A stretch of 64,000 nucleotides of DNA from Spodoptera frugiperda (GCF_023101765.2 NC_064215.1:1302001-1366000), one strand, 5' to 3'. Shown: positions 46,174 to 58,125, counted from the stretch's first letter. The notes: generated by a model from the letters alone, not told the origin. Numbers and translations: made by a program.

Positions 46174-48245
46174 TAAAAAGGAATACACTTTTTCTATAAT
46201 GTCAGTAGTCAACTCCTTACTGACTTACTTTAAACGAATAATAAAGAATGGTTATCAAGATCAAATGCTCAGTGAGACTGCCAAGTTGAAACATCACTTG
46301 ACGCAAATAATATCTAATATCACACATCATGTCCTCTGAATAATAAATACTTAATTATACAAACGACATAAATAAGGATGCAACACAAGTATCTATGTAA
46401 AATAAAGCGGAGTATTATGTAAACAGACGCAGTAAGTCAAAGTGAATAACTTGTAAGTATCTCATTGGCCACTGGCCTCGCACTAACTATTGGCAACTTG
46501 GGGACCTGCCAGCTTCGCATTTTATCTATATTTCATCGCAAAGATAATGCTTTAATGTTAATGTAAGTTTGGGAACTGCAGTCGTGTGTAAAGTGACGCT
46601 TGTTGCTGTTGCAAGCCAAGTACATAAAAACACTTTTTATTATAGGATTGGAAAGGTACACATTTTCCAGTTATTTCATTCTGTGAAAAAAATTACCTTA
46701 TCAACCTCTAAGAGTCTACTTCTATATTAATGTTAACAGCCATTTTTAGCTCTATCCACTAATGAAAACCACATAACAATCTATCCAGCAGTTTTTGAGT
46801 TCATCGCGAAGACATAGACTGACGTACCGAAAGTACGTTTCAAAAAAACGTCCTCTCAGTAATGAGTTGCAAAGAGTACCATACTCCATATTACTCGTAT
46901 TTCCAATAAATCATCGATCGCCTGCACTAGTTAGTTCTATAGCCGAGTATAACGCTCACGTACCCGTAATAGGTCAAGCAGTGAGCCGAGTGTTATTCCA
47001 GAGCACTTGAAACCTCCACCGAAATACGCTCGTTATGATAACTGTGATTTACTCGCCGTATTATGATAGTATGCTAATTTATTACGTGGTTGCTGGTTGC
47101 TCGTTGCTGGGAATTCAATCGATTGTGTGTACGTTAGAAGTTTGAAATTCTGTGTGGTCTTGATTTTAGAGGTGTCGGGGTGAAAAAAAGATATTTCGAT
47201 GAGGTTGCTCTGATCGTGATCACATCATAATTAGTACTTATCATTTATTTATGAGAATCAATTAACATTTATTGACACTCTACGTCGTAGTACGCCGTAG
47301 AGTCTACGGCGTAGCCAATTATGCCTATGATACGAGTAATCATAAATGCGTGATCCTAATTCTTCTTCTTCTTCTGTGATCATTTATAAATAGAGTACAT
47401 TAAATATCCACCAAGTGATATTTCTATAGAACCTTATTTATAGAACCTAACACCAAGTACCTATATGTGTTTATGTGATTGAAATACAGTATTACTTATT
47501 TCTTTTATGTTTCAAAGGTAATCCTGTATCCTCATCCATACATGAGTCCTAGCAATCCATAAAAGGTTTAAGAAAAATACGATTTCAACGCATGTTAATA
47601 GTAAAAACGATAAATAAACCGCTTTATGAATAAAAACTTATAAGTACTCGTATCGCAGTCTTGTTTTATTGCAAGAAAAATTACAACATGTGTGCGATTT
47701 ATGTAATGTTTGTTAGTTTATGTATGCTGAGATGCTGACAACCTGTGAATGTGGACTATTGACTAAGTACTGAACCACTTGGACTTGCTCTACAACTTGG
47801 AGATGGATATAGATATTGTGGAGTACGCATACTATATTCACCAAATTGATAGGTATGGTTGGACTGTGGTAATATTTAACTGTTTTTGCAATGACCTGCA
47901 CAATACCAGCACCTACTAAAGATATTTGTTTCTAGAAATTGATAATTTTCACTCAGCAAAAAGTCACAAGAAGGTGTACATACACAAGGTGTATCTGAAT
48001 GCACCGCTAACATTACTTGAAAAGTAATTGTTTGGCCAAAATACATTATTCTCTTTAACCATACCTCATAAGCAAAAATATGTATCAGGAAAATATAATA
48101 ATAGAAACAACAAAAACACGAAAGTCATTACATTACAGAATAAAATAATTTCATCAGTAAATAGGATCGTATTCATCCGAAATGCTGTTTCTAAACAAAC
48201 GGAGATACAAACGTTAGGGAACCAATTACGTTTATCGCTGACGCT
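46174..48245. other. Non-coding DNA with a palindrome cluster
   Basis: No gene is supported. Palindromes lie at 47280-47313. A (TTC)n microsatellite (TTCTTCTTCTTCTTC) is near 47360-47374. Confidence 0.4.
47280..47313. repeat. Two adjacent CTACG..CGTAG palindromes
   Basis: CTACGTCGTAG (47280-47290) is directly followed by TACGCCGTAGA, a central G, and TCTACGGCGTA (47291-47313). The second is a perfect 11-bp inverted repeat around one base. Confidence 0.85.
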
Positions 48246-48293
48246 AGTAACTCGCGCCAGTAGCTCGCGCCAGTAACTCGCGCCAGTAGCTCG
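48246..48293 (+). repeat. Tandem 13-bp repeat AGTA(A/G)CTCGCGCC
   Basis: Three full units plus a partial fourth, alternating A and G at position 5, so the true period may be 26 bp. Confidence 0.85.
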
Positions 48294-50063
48294 GTTGAGG
48301 CGCTGCCAACTCGACTAGATAGGTCCGGATAAACAGTCGGCCGTAAATACTCGCTTATCGCTTAACTTTTTTACTACGTTTTGTTGACAAAATTAGCTGC
48401 CATGTATCTATCAGTTGTGGGGTCTGTGACATGGAGGATTCAATGAGCATTTGACTAAAAGAAATGGTTACTTTTAAAACAGTTGTCAGCCTTGTTGGGG
48501 CAAGCGCAAAAAGTGAAGTATCTGCTTCTAATCACCCATAAAGTACTTATTCAGTTCTGAGGTATTTACTGTACTAAATGAATTGAGTGAAAATTTAGTC
48601 TGGTTAAGAGCAATTACGATAAATATAACAGTCACATAACTAAGAAATATTCATGCACTATGAGTATTAATTTCTACAACTAATAAAACACTCGGAAACA
48701 TAAAGGGAACAGCCACAGAGTGGGTTAATTCCAACCCGCATAAACCCTACCTTGACCGTCCACAATAACGACGGGAGATGGCATTGTTCCTCAAAAATAT
48801 CCATTAGGCGTGTCGTAAAGGAAATAAGCCATTGGTAATCAAATACATGGTTTTTATCACTTCCTAAGGCTATAAAGCAAGCCGTAGCGACATATCTCGA
48901 CAAATAACTTGATAATATCAATCACTGGAAATGATAGGGTTGCTGCGACCACTTCTTACTTTAATACAACCACTTACAATTCCAATAATTACTTCGAGTG
49001 CCGTATAAAGTTCGTATTAAGCTAAAACATGTCGATATGTCGCCAAATACTGATCAAGTAACTCGCATTCCTCGTTGAAAATTCCTTCGCTTGTGAATGG
49101 CGAAAAATAGTTAGCATTCCTGACTTTTATGTTGACCGTTCGAGCCTATGAACCCATTCGTCTAATATTCTGCCCTTATTGGCTCTTGGAAGTCTCGAGA
49201 GGGCCAAGATAGGCCTGGGAGGTCTGTATCGATCCTCCCGTCAAAATTGAGTGACTAATCGTCAGTGAGGCGGAAAGGGTAACTTCTTCACCATATCTCT
49301 CGGACCCTCGACTCGAGGCTCGAAGGAACCTTTTTTTGTATATGTCTAGTAAATCGACATACTTCAGTGCGAATTCCTGTTTATCTGTAGCTTTCCTTGT
49401 AAGTTATCAGGAGCAGAGAGCATTATGTGGTCAACACGTTTCGCTGTGAGATTGCGTGAGCAGACAACTCGTGCTGATTAGTATCGTAGGTACTATTTTT
49501 TAGTTAAGGATCTTTAAAAGTGTTTCGTAACTTGCAGAAAGTTTCGAGAACCTACCATTTTATTATAATGATGTTTACTTATACAAAACACCATGTGTAA
49601 TTGGAAGTGCAAACGAGCAGATCACTCAACAAACAATAATAAATATGTTAGATTAAGATCTAATGCTGAAACCTGCAAATCACCCAAGTCCAAATTAATA
49701 CGCCCCAAACATAATCTTCTAACTGAACAGTTAGTTAATAATGTATTAACGTTTAACAAGTTCCCAGCGCGGCAGCCCTGCGCGGGGTGTAAAGCAATAA
49801 ACTAGAATACCGGGACAAACAACACGTTTAACACTAAACTAGCACAATAAAATAACATTATCTTGATGTCGATCGCGCGCCGTGGACCTCTGTGATTCAT
49901 ACACATTTTTGTATTTATTTGCCTTCATACTTCTTGAGGGAAAATGTCTGGTTTTAGCTGAGTTACAAAAGTAAGTATGTAAAATATCCTTAAATCGTAT
50001 GAGGATAATCGAATTAATAGGTAATTCTTTAATTCCACAATTACATCAGTTTTTATTGTATAA
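48294..50063. other. Non-coding DNA, no supported gene
   Basis: A minus-strand frame at 48667-48921 and a plus-strand frame at 49593-49805 have no recognised domain. I see nothing else. Confidence 0.4.
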
Positions 50064-50272
50064 GCCTGATGGTAAGCAATCGCCGCCGCTCATGGACACC
50101 CGAAACATCAGACGCGTTACAAGTGCCTTTTGGTGGTTAGGAATTGAAGGGTTGTTGGGGAATCGACGATTAGGAAAACACACAACGAAATAACGCAAGC
50201 TTTGTTTCACGCCAGTTTTCTGTGAGGCCGTGGTATCAATCCGATCGAGTCGCCGTCGGCGCTCCCACACTT
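50064..50272 (+). repeat. Dispersed repeat family D, full-length reference copy
   Basis: It runs from CCTGATGGTAAGCAATCGCC through CATGGACACCCGAAACATCA, GGGTTGTTGGGGAATCG, CACAACGAAATAACGCAAGC and CTGTGAGGCCGTGGTATCAA to GGCGCTCCCACAC. Other copies: 14706, 15349, 36921 and 46103. It is non-coding with no obvious terminal inverted repeats, although the centre is self-complementary. Probably a non-autonomous DNA element; the class is uncertain. Confidence 0.65.
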
Positions 50273-51068
50273 GAATTATTATGAATTATTATTCCTTTAA
50301 ATACAAAATCTGACTAACAATGGATTGTAAATAATTTTTTGTCTATGTTTAGTCTAACTAAATTTTAAGTACCGTAGTCTTACCGTTACACGACTACACA
50401 AAATTTCTGAATAACTAGTAACAAGAATTCATGAATTGTATCTAGTGAATGAACTCGTAAAAGTATTGCAAAAAATACCCGCGTACATTATAGTTTTATT
50501 GAATACATACTAGTTGTTGCCTATGTCGTGCGTCGTCATACGTATATAAAAACTCCGTTAATCCCCATTCCCGGAGGGATTTCAGGAACAAATATGTACA
50601 CTACAAGTTACTGCCAAAAGTTTCTGAATTTAACGGAACGTATTTGTTGTCACACTCACCAAATTAAAGTGAAATATGTTTTTATATGTATAGATTATAG
50701 ATTCTAAGACGTTGTATAGTTGGTTATCTTTATAGGATCACATATCTGTGGGTGCTTCTGAATGCTGCGCCCGCGCCGGTACTGTGTCGGCTACAAATGG
50801 CCTTTATTACACGGATCATAGTTTTTATTACTTCATTCTGATATTTTCGGAACTTGTTTTTGGCCCACTTTTCTTGCATTCACATAACATAACAACCATT
50901 TTTAGTAAAATCTAGTTGTGGTTTATGTTCGAGAGGAAATTTCTTATGGTCTTGTACGAAAAAAATGTTTGGACAAATCAATTAAAACAACTGTTAATTC
51001 TATTCTGAATTGTTTTTATGAATGGCCTGTTGACCATAAACAAATATTTGTAGCACTAAGTAGGTAAA
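50273..51068. other. Non-coding spacer, no supported gene
   Basis: A GC islet GCTGCGCCCGCGCCGGTAC is at 50764-50782. Nothing else was recognised. Confidence 0.4.
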
Positions 51069-52146
51069 TTAAAGGGGTTTGAGTAACTTTGTATGGACTT
51101 GTGGCGTCATTTTTTTTTTTCAGCGGCCACCAATAATTTTCATGTTACTTTGTTCTGCTGTGTTCATTACACATATATGTTCAATTATTTTTGTCCTAAC
51201 TTATATCGAAGCTGAGATATTTGAGTTTGAAGAATTTAAAAATGTAGTCTCTATAAATACTTCAATTACCGTCCTGTGTGAAAAAAATCTTAGTTATTGT
51301 ATATTATTAGAAGATTGATATTAGTTATTGGCTTTACTGTTTCTCGACCTCTCGTCTATCAATGTGACGTTAGTATTGGGCCCTAGGAAATAATAAAAAT
51401 ACAGTATTATACCTTATTGCATTTATTACATGATTTTTAAAAACACATTTACATATTAACTTTCTTAGTCCATTTCGTTCTCAATGTCATGTCGAATAAT
51501 GGTATCTAAAAATTGTGCCGGCGGAGTCAGATTATTTTGATATCTGCCCCATCCCATGTACCATATAATGGACATTATATGCGAACAGCAGCCTAAGGTC
51601 CGTTTTCCGATTATACATGAGCAATAGTGGCCCAATATTGCATCTAGCCCTTGTGCATCTTGCCCTTCCAGTGTTTCTACCAGAAAGTCGACCCATGAAA
51701 TGTGTGACCAAAAAAAAAAAAAATTATGTAATATTTTAAATAGATTCATAGGTAGTCATACAGACCTTTGCCAAACAGGGGATGTACTATGCTAACTAGA
51801 CACATAACGCTCTGTAATGTCTAGGTACGCATTTTTCGGGGGGGTTTGAACCCCAACCTCCCCCCCCCCTGGCTACGCCTATGGTCGTTATAATTATCCA
51901 CAAGTCCACGAGAGATTAGAAGCGCGCCACACCAACGGCCCATAGATAAAGAGTGCAATAACATTTAATAACTTCTTCGATTTCAATGACCAATATAAAA
52001 CCAAATATCTCAGTTCCGATATGGTTTAGAGAAATATGACCATAATAGCTTTTGATCGCTGTATTCTGTTCTTTCATAATATTTAAGTTTCATTACTGGC
52101 CGCTCAACTTCAAAACGACGCCAACTTTACCCAAACCCCTTTATTA
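51069..52146. mobile_element. Decayed DNA transposon with long inverted repeats
   Basis: The ends are inverted repeats of one another. The left (about 51069-51240) begins TTAAAGGGGTTTGAGTAA and contains GGCGTCATTTTT, AGCGGCCA and AGCTGAGATATTTGAGTTT. The right (about 51980-52146) read in reverse gives TAATAAAGGGGTTTGGGTAA, GGCGTCGTTTT, AGCGGCCA and ACTGAGATATTTGGTTTT in the same order. Between them lies a transposase-like fragment on the minus strand and a G/C-run block at 51837-51880. Target-site duplications are unclear. About 1.08 kb long, internally deleted and long dead. Confidence 0.6.
51465..51749 (-). pseudogene. SWIM-type transposase fragment
   Basis: The minus-strand frame encodes SWVDFLVETLEG, then YCSCIIGKRTLGCCSH, IIWYMGWGRYQ and PPAQFLDTIIRHDIENEMD. 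CSC..CCSH fits the SWIM zinc-binding pattern C-x-C-x(n)-C-x-H (n=9), and the Gly-x-Arg-Thr-x-Gly-Cys-Cys-x-His..Trp-Tyr arrangement resembles the C-terminal domain of transposon-encoded proteins I know from animals. The first 13 residues come from an oligo(T) run and are probably not homologous. There is no DDE catalytic part, so this is a remnant inside the inverted-repeat element. Superfamily not assigned. Confidence 0.55.
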
Positions 52147-53749
52147 GTTTAATATTGTGAAATCTGATATTTCCAATTAAAACCAACGAAATTAATTCAG
52201 TTACCAAATATTCCATAAGAATCCAAAAGACGATCTTCATAAAAAGCTAAATAAGTCGCGGCCATTAGTTCGAAAAGATAATAACACTGAAAAAATAAAA
52301 AGAAACAATCCTTGAGACATCTTTAAAAGTAGACTTGGTAAATTTATGATAATATGCGTTTGTGGACCACAAATCATAGAGGTGGGATGCGTGGGCGCAC
52401 CTCTATTATCGCGGTACAGTTTGTTAGCTCTACATTGTGATACCAAACGGATGGGTAATTACGATATTACGAGGGGACGAAATACCCAAGATGAATGCCG
52501 GATACAATTGAAAGTTTTATACTTTGTGGTGATCTTTTTATTAGCTATTATGTTATTTTGAAACACTTTTAACAAAGAAAACTACATAATGAACACTAAC
52601 ATAATAAATATGACATGTCGCATCATCTCTCTCCTGTCCTATAATTATACGAAACAGTAACCAAAATCCCTACAGTTCAACACAGCATAGTTAGTATATT
52701 TCTACTAATCGATCCCATCCAATCATTTACTTCAGTCAACTACCTACTTATACTTTATCTTACGTTAAATTCCCACGCAAAAACAGTTACTGCATTCAAT
52801 ATAAAAGTTGCAAGTATTAAAAAAGATAATTCCATTCTTGATCTAATTTTCTAATATGGTATTCTCGTAAAGACGGCCCATCAATCGATGATGGATGCGA
52901 GCCGCGCTTGCACCATGCTCAGCGTAAAAATTTATAACTCATAAATGTTAATTAACAGACAGCCATGGCATGCAATAAATCAATTAATTTAACCAGCAGT
53001 TACGTCGGCAGGGAACGGGTTAAATATCCGAGATATTTAAGATTAACTGCTGTTTGTAGAAATGTATAATTTGTGGCATGTTCCCGTCAAGGCATTGTCG
53101 TGTCGCGGCGGAAATTGGGGAAATTTTGCTCAGGTATATCCAAATTATAATTTTATTACATTTCTATATAATATTTTATTTTATTTTAGGGCATCAAAAA
53201 ACCACCTAATTAATTTGTATTATTTTACAAAATGTGCAATATTTTCAGTTTAAACTTATGTGGGTGCATTTACCTGTGTTGTGTAGGCGAGAAATAATCT
53301 AGCCACCGCAGCTGTAGCAAATTATTACGAGAAATACGTTAGCTTTAAAAGCAAGGAATTCATTTAAATGAAACGAATCATTTTATGACTGGCACATAAT
53401 ATTATTTACCTGATTTAGTTTTGCAATCACCTACGTGTAGTTATATTGAAGTACTTTTATTTCAAAAGGTCAATGCAGAGATCAAAAACACGTTTACGAC
53501 TTTTTTCTTGCGGTTCGTAGAGTTTAATGATCGATCTGTAATTATTGCGGGGTAATTACGGAAATAACTCTGATTGGACACTCGTAAAACAAACAGAGAG
53601 CAACAAAAAACAAGCAAATCATCTAATTGTTCAAAACAAGAATTTGAATGATAAAACTCTGGTCAATTACGATGACTTCATAAAATTGGCGTGACTACTA
53701 AAAATAAAAATGTACAGCAAGCAAACAAGACTACAGATGATATTCTGAC
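52147..53749. other. Start of netrin intron (unbounded to the left)
   Basis: The sequence immediately downstream of the netrin exon on its own strand. No laminin-type EGF or NTR-domain exon was recognised. The intron has no visible acceptor, so its left limit is unknown. Confidence 0.5.
53744..53749 (-). other. Splice donor of netrin exon 1
   Basis: On the minus strand CAAAG|GTCAGA. The exon ends with one base of a split codon (phase 1). Reading through encodes GQNIICSLV..., which has no netrin similarity, so this GT is the best boundary. Confidence 0.75.
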
Positions 53750-54770
53750 CTTTGCATTCGTTGGCATCCCGTGCGGTGGCGCGCCCCCAGGGTCTGTCGA
53801 AGTGGAAAGGCTTGCAGCGCTCGCAGTCGCGGCCCGCCGTGTTGTGCTTGCAGTCGCAGGTCAGCTGCTGCACTCCTCCGGCAGCTGCAGCGTCCGCGCC
53901 TTTCATTGGGATACATCGCGAAGCGTGCCCGTTGCACTTGCAGCGACCGCCGACCGCAAAGTCCGACACCGCGTAATGTTGGCTGCCCGGAGCTGCCTGC
54001 TTCTTGTTATCGATTTCATCTCCTTCGTTAACCATGTGCAAACGGTTGAATACTACTCTAACATCAGTAGCAGTGACCCAGTCCTGAAGTACTGGTGAGA
54101 TGTCGAAGTTAGCAGCACTCGGGCGTCCCTCCAGAGTGCTAAACGCCAGCCTTGCTCCTCCAGAGCTCTCCCCAGTCAATCGATGACTATCGGAGCATCT
54201 CGCTTCCTGCTCATTGGCAGCAGTAACGGTAGCTTTATTAGGCCTACCGTACACGCGCCTGCATTGGCTGGAGTAAAACTGGAAGGGCTGCCAGGTAACG
54301 CCATTATCCGCACTCTTGTAGATAGCTACAGAGTCAGGTCGAGCGGCTTTCGGACAGAACTGTAGACTCACATAAGTCAACTCATATTTCTTGCCGAGAG
54401 ATAAGGTAAGAGATACGTTGTCAGGGGGTGAGTCGTAAGAGGTCGGAGGTATAGGAGCAGATCTCCAACAAGTGACGTCGTGAGGGTTGTTCAAATCGGT
54501 GAGGTGGGTCGGCGGGTGGCGGCGGTCGGATCTGGCAGCGTCACACACTCTGCACGAGTTCTCGGGAGGCTGGTCCCCGGGGGGGTCACACAGGCGCTCG
54601 GGGCCTCGTCTTCCGCAGATGGAAGAAGCAACAACAGGAGCTCCAAAAGCAGCATTGACGAAGTCAGGGATACAGCGACGCGGACGGCCATCCTCCATGC
54701 AGGGGTCGGACGGGGTAGCGGCTAGCGCGAGGGCCGCGGTGGCTAGGAGGGCCACGGCGCGGGCGGGCAT
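53750..54770 (-). CDS. Netrin, first coding exon (5' part of gene)
   Basis: It encodes the first 340 residues of a secreted netrin, a laminin-related axon-guidance cue acting through DCC/Frazzled and UNC-5 receptors (known for the family). Residues 1-19 (MPARAVALLATAALALAAT) are a signal peptide. About 22-275 form the laminin N-terminal domain with RRCIPDFVNAAFG, a CDAA motif, HPPTHLTDLNN, VTCWRS and the AVSDFAVGGRCKCNGHA junction; Asn118-Val-Ser is an N-glycosylation site. About 277-340 form the first laminin-type EGF repeat (CDCKHNTAGRDCERCKPF). I start at the ATG at 54770; two upstream in-frame codons (GTG, AGC) lack an ATG. After ANECK and one further G the sequence reads GTCAGA, a plausible donor leaving a phase-1 intron, as expected because family members continue with Ala. 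The frame then runs into hydrophobic non-netrin residues. Paralogue (A or B) not assigned. Confidence 0.95.
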
Positions 54771-54960
54771 GCTCACTCACTGTCACTGCACTCGCGTAAA
54801 GTTTCCGAGGGAGGGCGTCACGAGCGGCACGTACACGCCGGTCGACTGCCGCCGGCGGACTGAAGGGGCGCGCCGCGCGGAGCTTTGAGAGCTTTGCTGG
54901 TGTCCGCGCGCAATACGCGACCCGCGCCCGCTGCCCGCCACCGCGCGCAGTGAAAGTTTA
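54771..54960 (-). promoter_or_regulatory. GC-rich 5' leader/promoter region of netrin
   Basis: A sharply GC- and CpG-rich stretch directly upstream of the netrin ATG (for example GCGCGCCGCGCGGAG). It contains an initiator-like TCAGTC on the minus strand at 54858-54863. It may be 5' UTR, promoter or both; no TATA box is visible. Confidence 0.45.
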
Positions 54961-57599
54961 CTATTTTTAATATCGTGTGTGATTTGATTAGATAGTAGAT
55001 ACGTATAAATTACCTCTGTTGTACAAACGACATCAACGAGCCGCTCTTTGACGGCGACAGCTAAGTGCTCTCTTCCGTGATTGGAGTCTTGTTAACTGTA
55101 ATCATTCATGCCATTTAGAAGATCGTTGTTCGATTAACAACTCTTTGAATTATAATATTGAAGATTGATGTTTGCTATTTTTTTGAAGCGTGTTACATGA
55201 ACAACACTGGCGATAGATCCACGTGTGTAGGGTCGCACAATAGGGACGTGGTCTCTGGCCAGACGCCTTTATCCGCCGTGTGTAAGAATGCGCCCCTCCA
55301 GCCTCCGCACCCATCTCGCTGTACCTGAGACTAATTCACAAAGTCGCTCACTCGCGTACCCCCTGGCTGAGCTGATGGAGGTCCCTATAGAAATCGGTTG
55401 TTGTGAGTCGTCGTGTGATGCGGTCTGACTTTATTATGTTTGTTTATTGAGTTAGCTTGTTTTGTTGGCACGCTGCTAATTTGTGCTGGCTTACAGTTTT
55501 ATTATTATTTTGAATTCGGTTTAGAGTGAATAGAGAGAGAAAGAGGGCAAATGAAATACTATTTGGTCCTCCTTTAACTTGTTTTAAAGATTATCACGAA
55601 ATAACATATAGCTTTATAGCCGATCGCTCAAGACTGCATCATACAGGTTTAATGAGCACTGCCCGATATAACATGAGACTTCCGGAGCTCTACATTATAT
55701 TAATAAAAGCCTGCATGTACCAGTGGTACAGTGGTACAGTGGTACAGTGGTGAATGTGGAAAGTTTCCGACGCATCACAATGTAGGCTACACCACACGCC
55801 CCGGGCACTACACTCGGGATTCACTTTCAACTGAAAGCCTTTCATAAGCAATCAGAGTACGCCCACATTGAGACTCTGAAAGTAAATAACTTATCGATGG
55901 ATCGACAAAAAATAACTTTAAAGGTCAAAAGTTAAACTTAATTTCAATTAGACCACAGAGGCGACCACTTTTAACATCACTGTTTTAATAATATTATTTT
56001 AAAGTCTATCTTTACAAGAAAATTTTAAGTTTGGGGATAATACTCGCTTGGGTTTCAAGACCCTTTTTCTCGGGAATGCGTCAAGGAACATTCCGCATAT
56101 TTAACAAAAATAACAATAGCGTAGCTTCCTGTTAACCTTGAAAGGAACTTGAACAAAATTGGTTTAAAAAGGGTTGTTCGAACCACAAATATTTTCCTAC
56201 ATATTAAACCTTACTACCTTATCCCATAGATAAAATTGAAGCAAGTTACTACAAGTAGCGTCATTCATTACATTAATATCACGATAACATTATTCCCAAT
56301 TTACGTCCAACCTGGACGATTTTTTTTTTTATTAAATTGAAGTAGCATAATAATATACTATTAATAAAGTTGCTTACTAGAACATTTGAGCACAGCGCGC
56401 AAAACCAATAAAGTCTGCGAGTACCTTACGTAAGCAGATATTATAATTTCCTCGCATCACTCATGTGCAAATGAAGTTCATCAATCACCGCGTTAATTAT
56501 CCGCTGGCATGTTGTTAATTAACTAATTAAATACCTTTCACATTTCATTGTGCGATTTGTTTGTATTTTAAATACTTAGCTACATATATTAATCTGTTTC
56601 GTGTCTACAAGGTTGAAAAGCCGCTGGCAAACTGCCCGCTTTTTACATTCGGCGAGTTAAACTCGTAGACACATTTTTTTCCGTATTTGTGCACTTATTT
56701 TTAGACAGTTTTGTTTCTAAACTACAACTCTTATCTGGAAGTGGTTTAATTTTGCTTTTCAACAACATTTCAATAAATATAATACAAAAATACCAAATTA
56801 ATAATTAATTAGCATATTTACACATTGCACTTACCTACATAGTATTATTAGATAACCTACATTTAAACAATTGACATATAATTATGTACATTTGTGCGTC
56901 TGTCTGTCATCTGTCACTGTGTCCCAAACTGAGCACATTACTATACGCTTGGCTTCAAGGGGATCTCTGATCCTTTCACATTATTCTACTTAAGCCCTTC
57001 CCGAGTTTATTGGCAGGGCTCCATCACAACCTCTTTATATTATTCCTATTGACAGGTATGAAATTATCATAATGTTTTGAAAGCACATAACATTAGGTCC
57101 GTTTATAATTAGATCAAAAACAGATCACATACTTAGTAAAATAGATTTTATGATTTATTTACCTATCTATTCTCTAAACAACTAGGTACCTAAAAAATAT
57201 CAAACAATTGTTGTGTTGCAATCCGTCAGTACATAACTTCAGTTGACAGCACACTAAAGCGCGGTGCAGTCGTCAAGTGCGCGCTGTTTCGCTCGATATG
57301 CACCCAACGACCCGATCGCTACAATTGCCACCGACCGCTCTGCTAAACTCGTACATCACCGACTAAACATTCAATAGCATTCACATCAACAGATACAACA
57401 TACGGTACGTTTAGTTTAAAGTGCAAAACATTTATTTATTTTTCGAAAGAATTTCGAAGCTGAAAATATTAATAAAACTTTGTCTGATCCGAGAATTTAA
57501 ATTCCAATTTCACCACCACTTTACTAACAGACAGTCTAAAAAATGCTCATAAAATACGTGCCGCAATCCAAAAAGCATCACAAAAAACCAAGTGTAGTA
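54961..57599. other. Upstream region of netrin, non-coding
   Basis: No gene is supported. An 8-bp tandem repeat lies at 55723-55751. A GC-rich patch at about 57250-57360 could be an upstream exon or regulatory, but has no frame. Confidence 0.4.
55723..55751 (+). repeat. Tandem 8-bp repeat GTGGTACA
   Basis: About three and a half units of GTGGTACA in CCAGTGGTACAGTGGTACAG and onward. A small minisatellite. Confidence 0.85.
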
Positions 57600-57860
57600 A
57601 TATATTCTCATATTCATATTCATCTCTCGCGGAGCGCAGCCTCCGCTGCAATGTTTCCGAGCACTCGTCTAATTACAAAAAGTCCTTTAAGTTTCGTTTA
57701 AAATGGCGGCCGTGCATAATTTCATTACGCTGCACTTGACTGCCGGACGCCGGACCCCGGACCCGGGAATGTTCAGATGACGTAGTTACGTTATCTTCCC
57801 GGCCAGTGCACGCTAATTACTCACTTCCGGTACTTCCGGACACCCCTCCATCCCTTTATG
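57600..57860. promoter_or_regulatory. Promoter-like motif cluster
   Basis: It contains AAAATGGCGGC (57700-57710, YY1/Pho-like), TGACGTAG (57778-57785, CRE-like), and CACTTCCGG (57832-57840) and ACTTCCGG (57842-57849, ETS-like), in a GC-richer stretch with CGGACCCGGG. Such words co-occur in TATA-less promoters of animal genes. No transcript is evident; it lies about 3 kb upstream of the netrin exon and could be a distal netrin promoter or belong to an unseen gene. Confidence 0.4.
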
Positions 57861-58125
57861 GGCTTCATATTTAACGGCAGCGAGATTTGCGCAATTTATA
57901 GTGTTTTCCGTGGAACAAGTTTTTGTTTTATGTGGCTGAAAAAGTTAGTCTGACTAGCTCCCGTATTTATGAGCGAGGGGGGAGGTTCTAGTGGTCGTAT
58001 TCATTGGGAGTTAAGCCTTCGATGCTACATCTCTGATTTCACGAGACTTTTGGTGTCTTTTACGCGTTTGAAGACTTGTTACTTTTAGCGGAGATGATAT
58101 GATTCTCTATAAATACAGCAAAACT
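57861..58125. other. Spacer before the LINE insertion
   Basis: Nothing recognised. Confidence 0.4.

Noticed and set aside
53691..54098. Plus-strand open frames across the netrin exon (also 54183-54888)
   Set aside because: Shadows of the GC-rich netrin coding sequence on the other strand.
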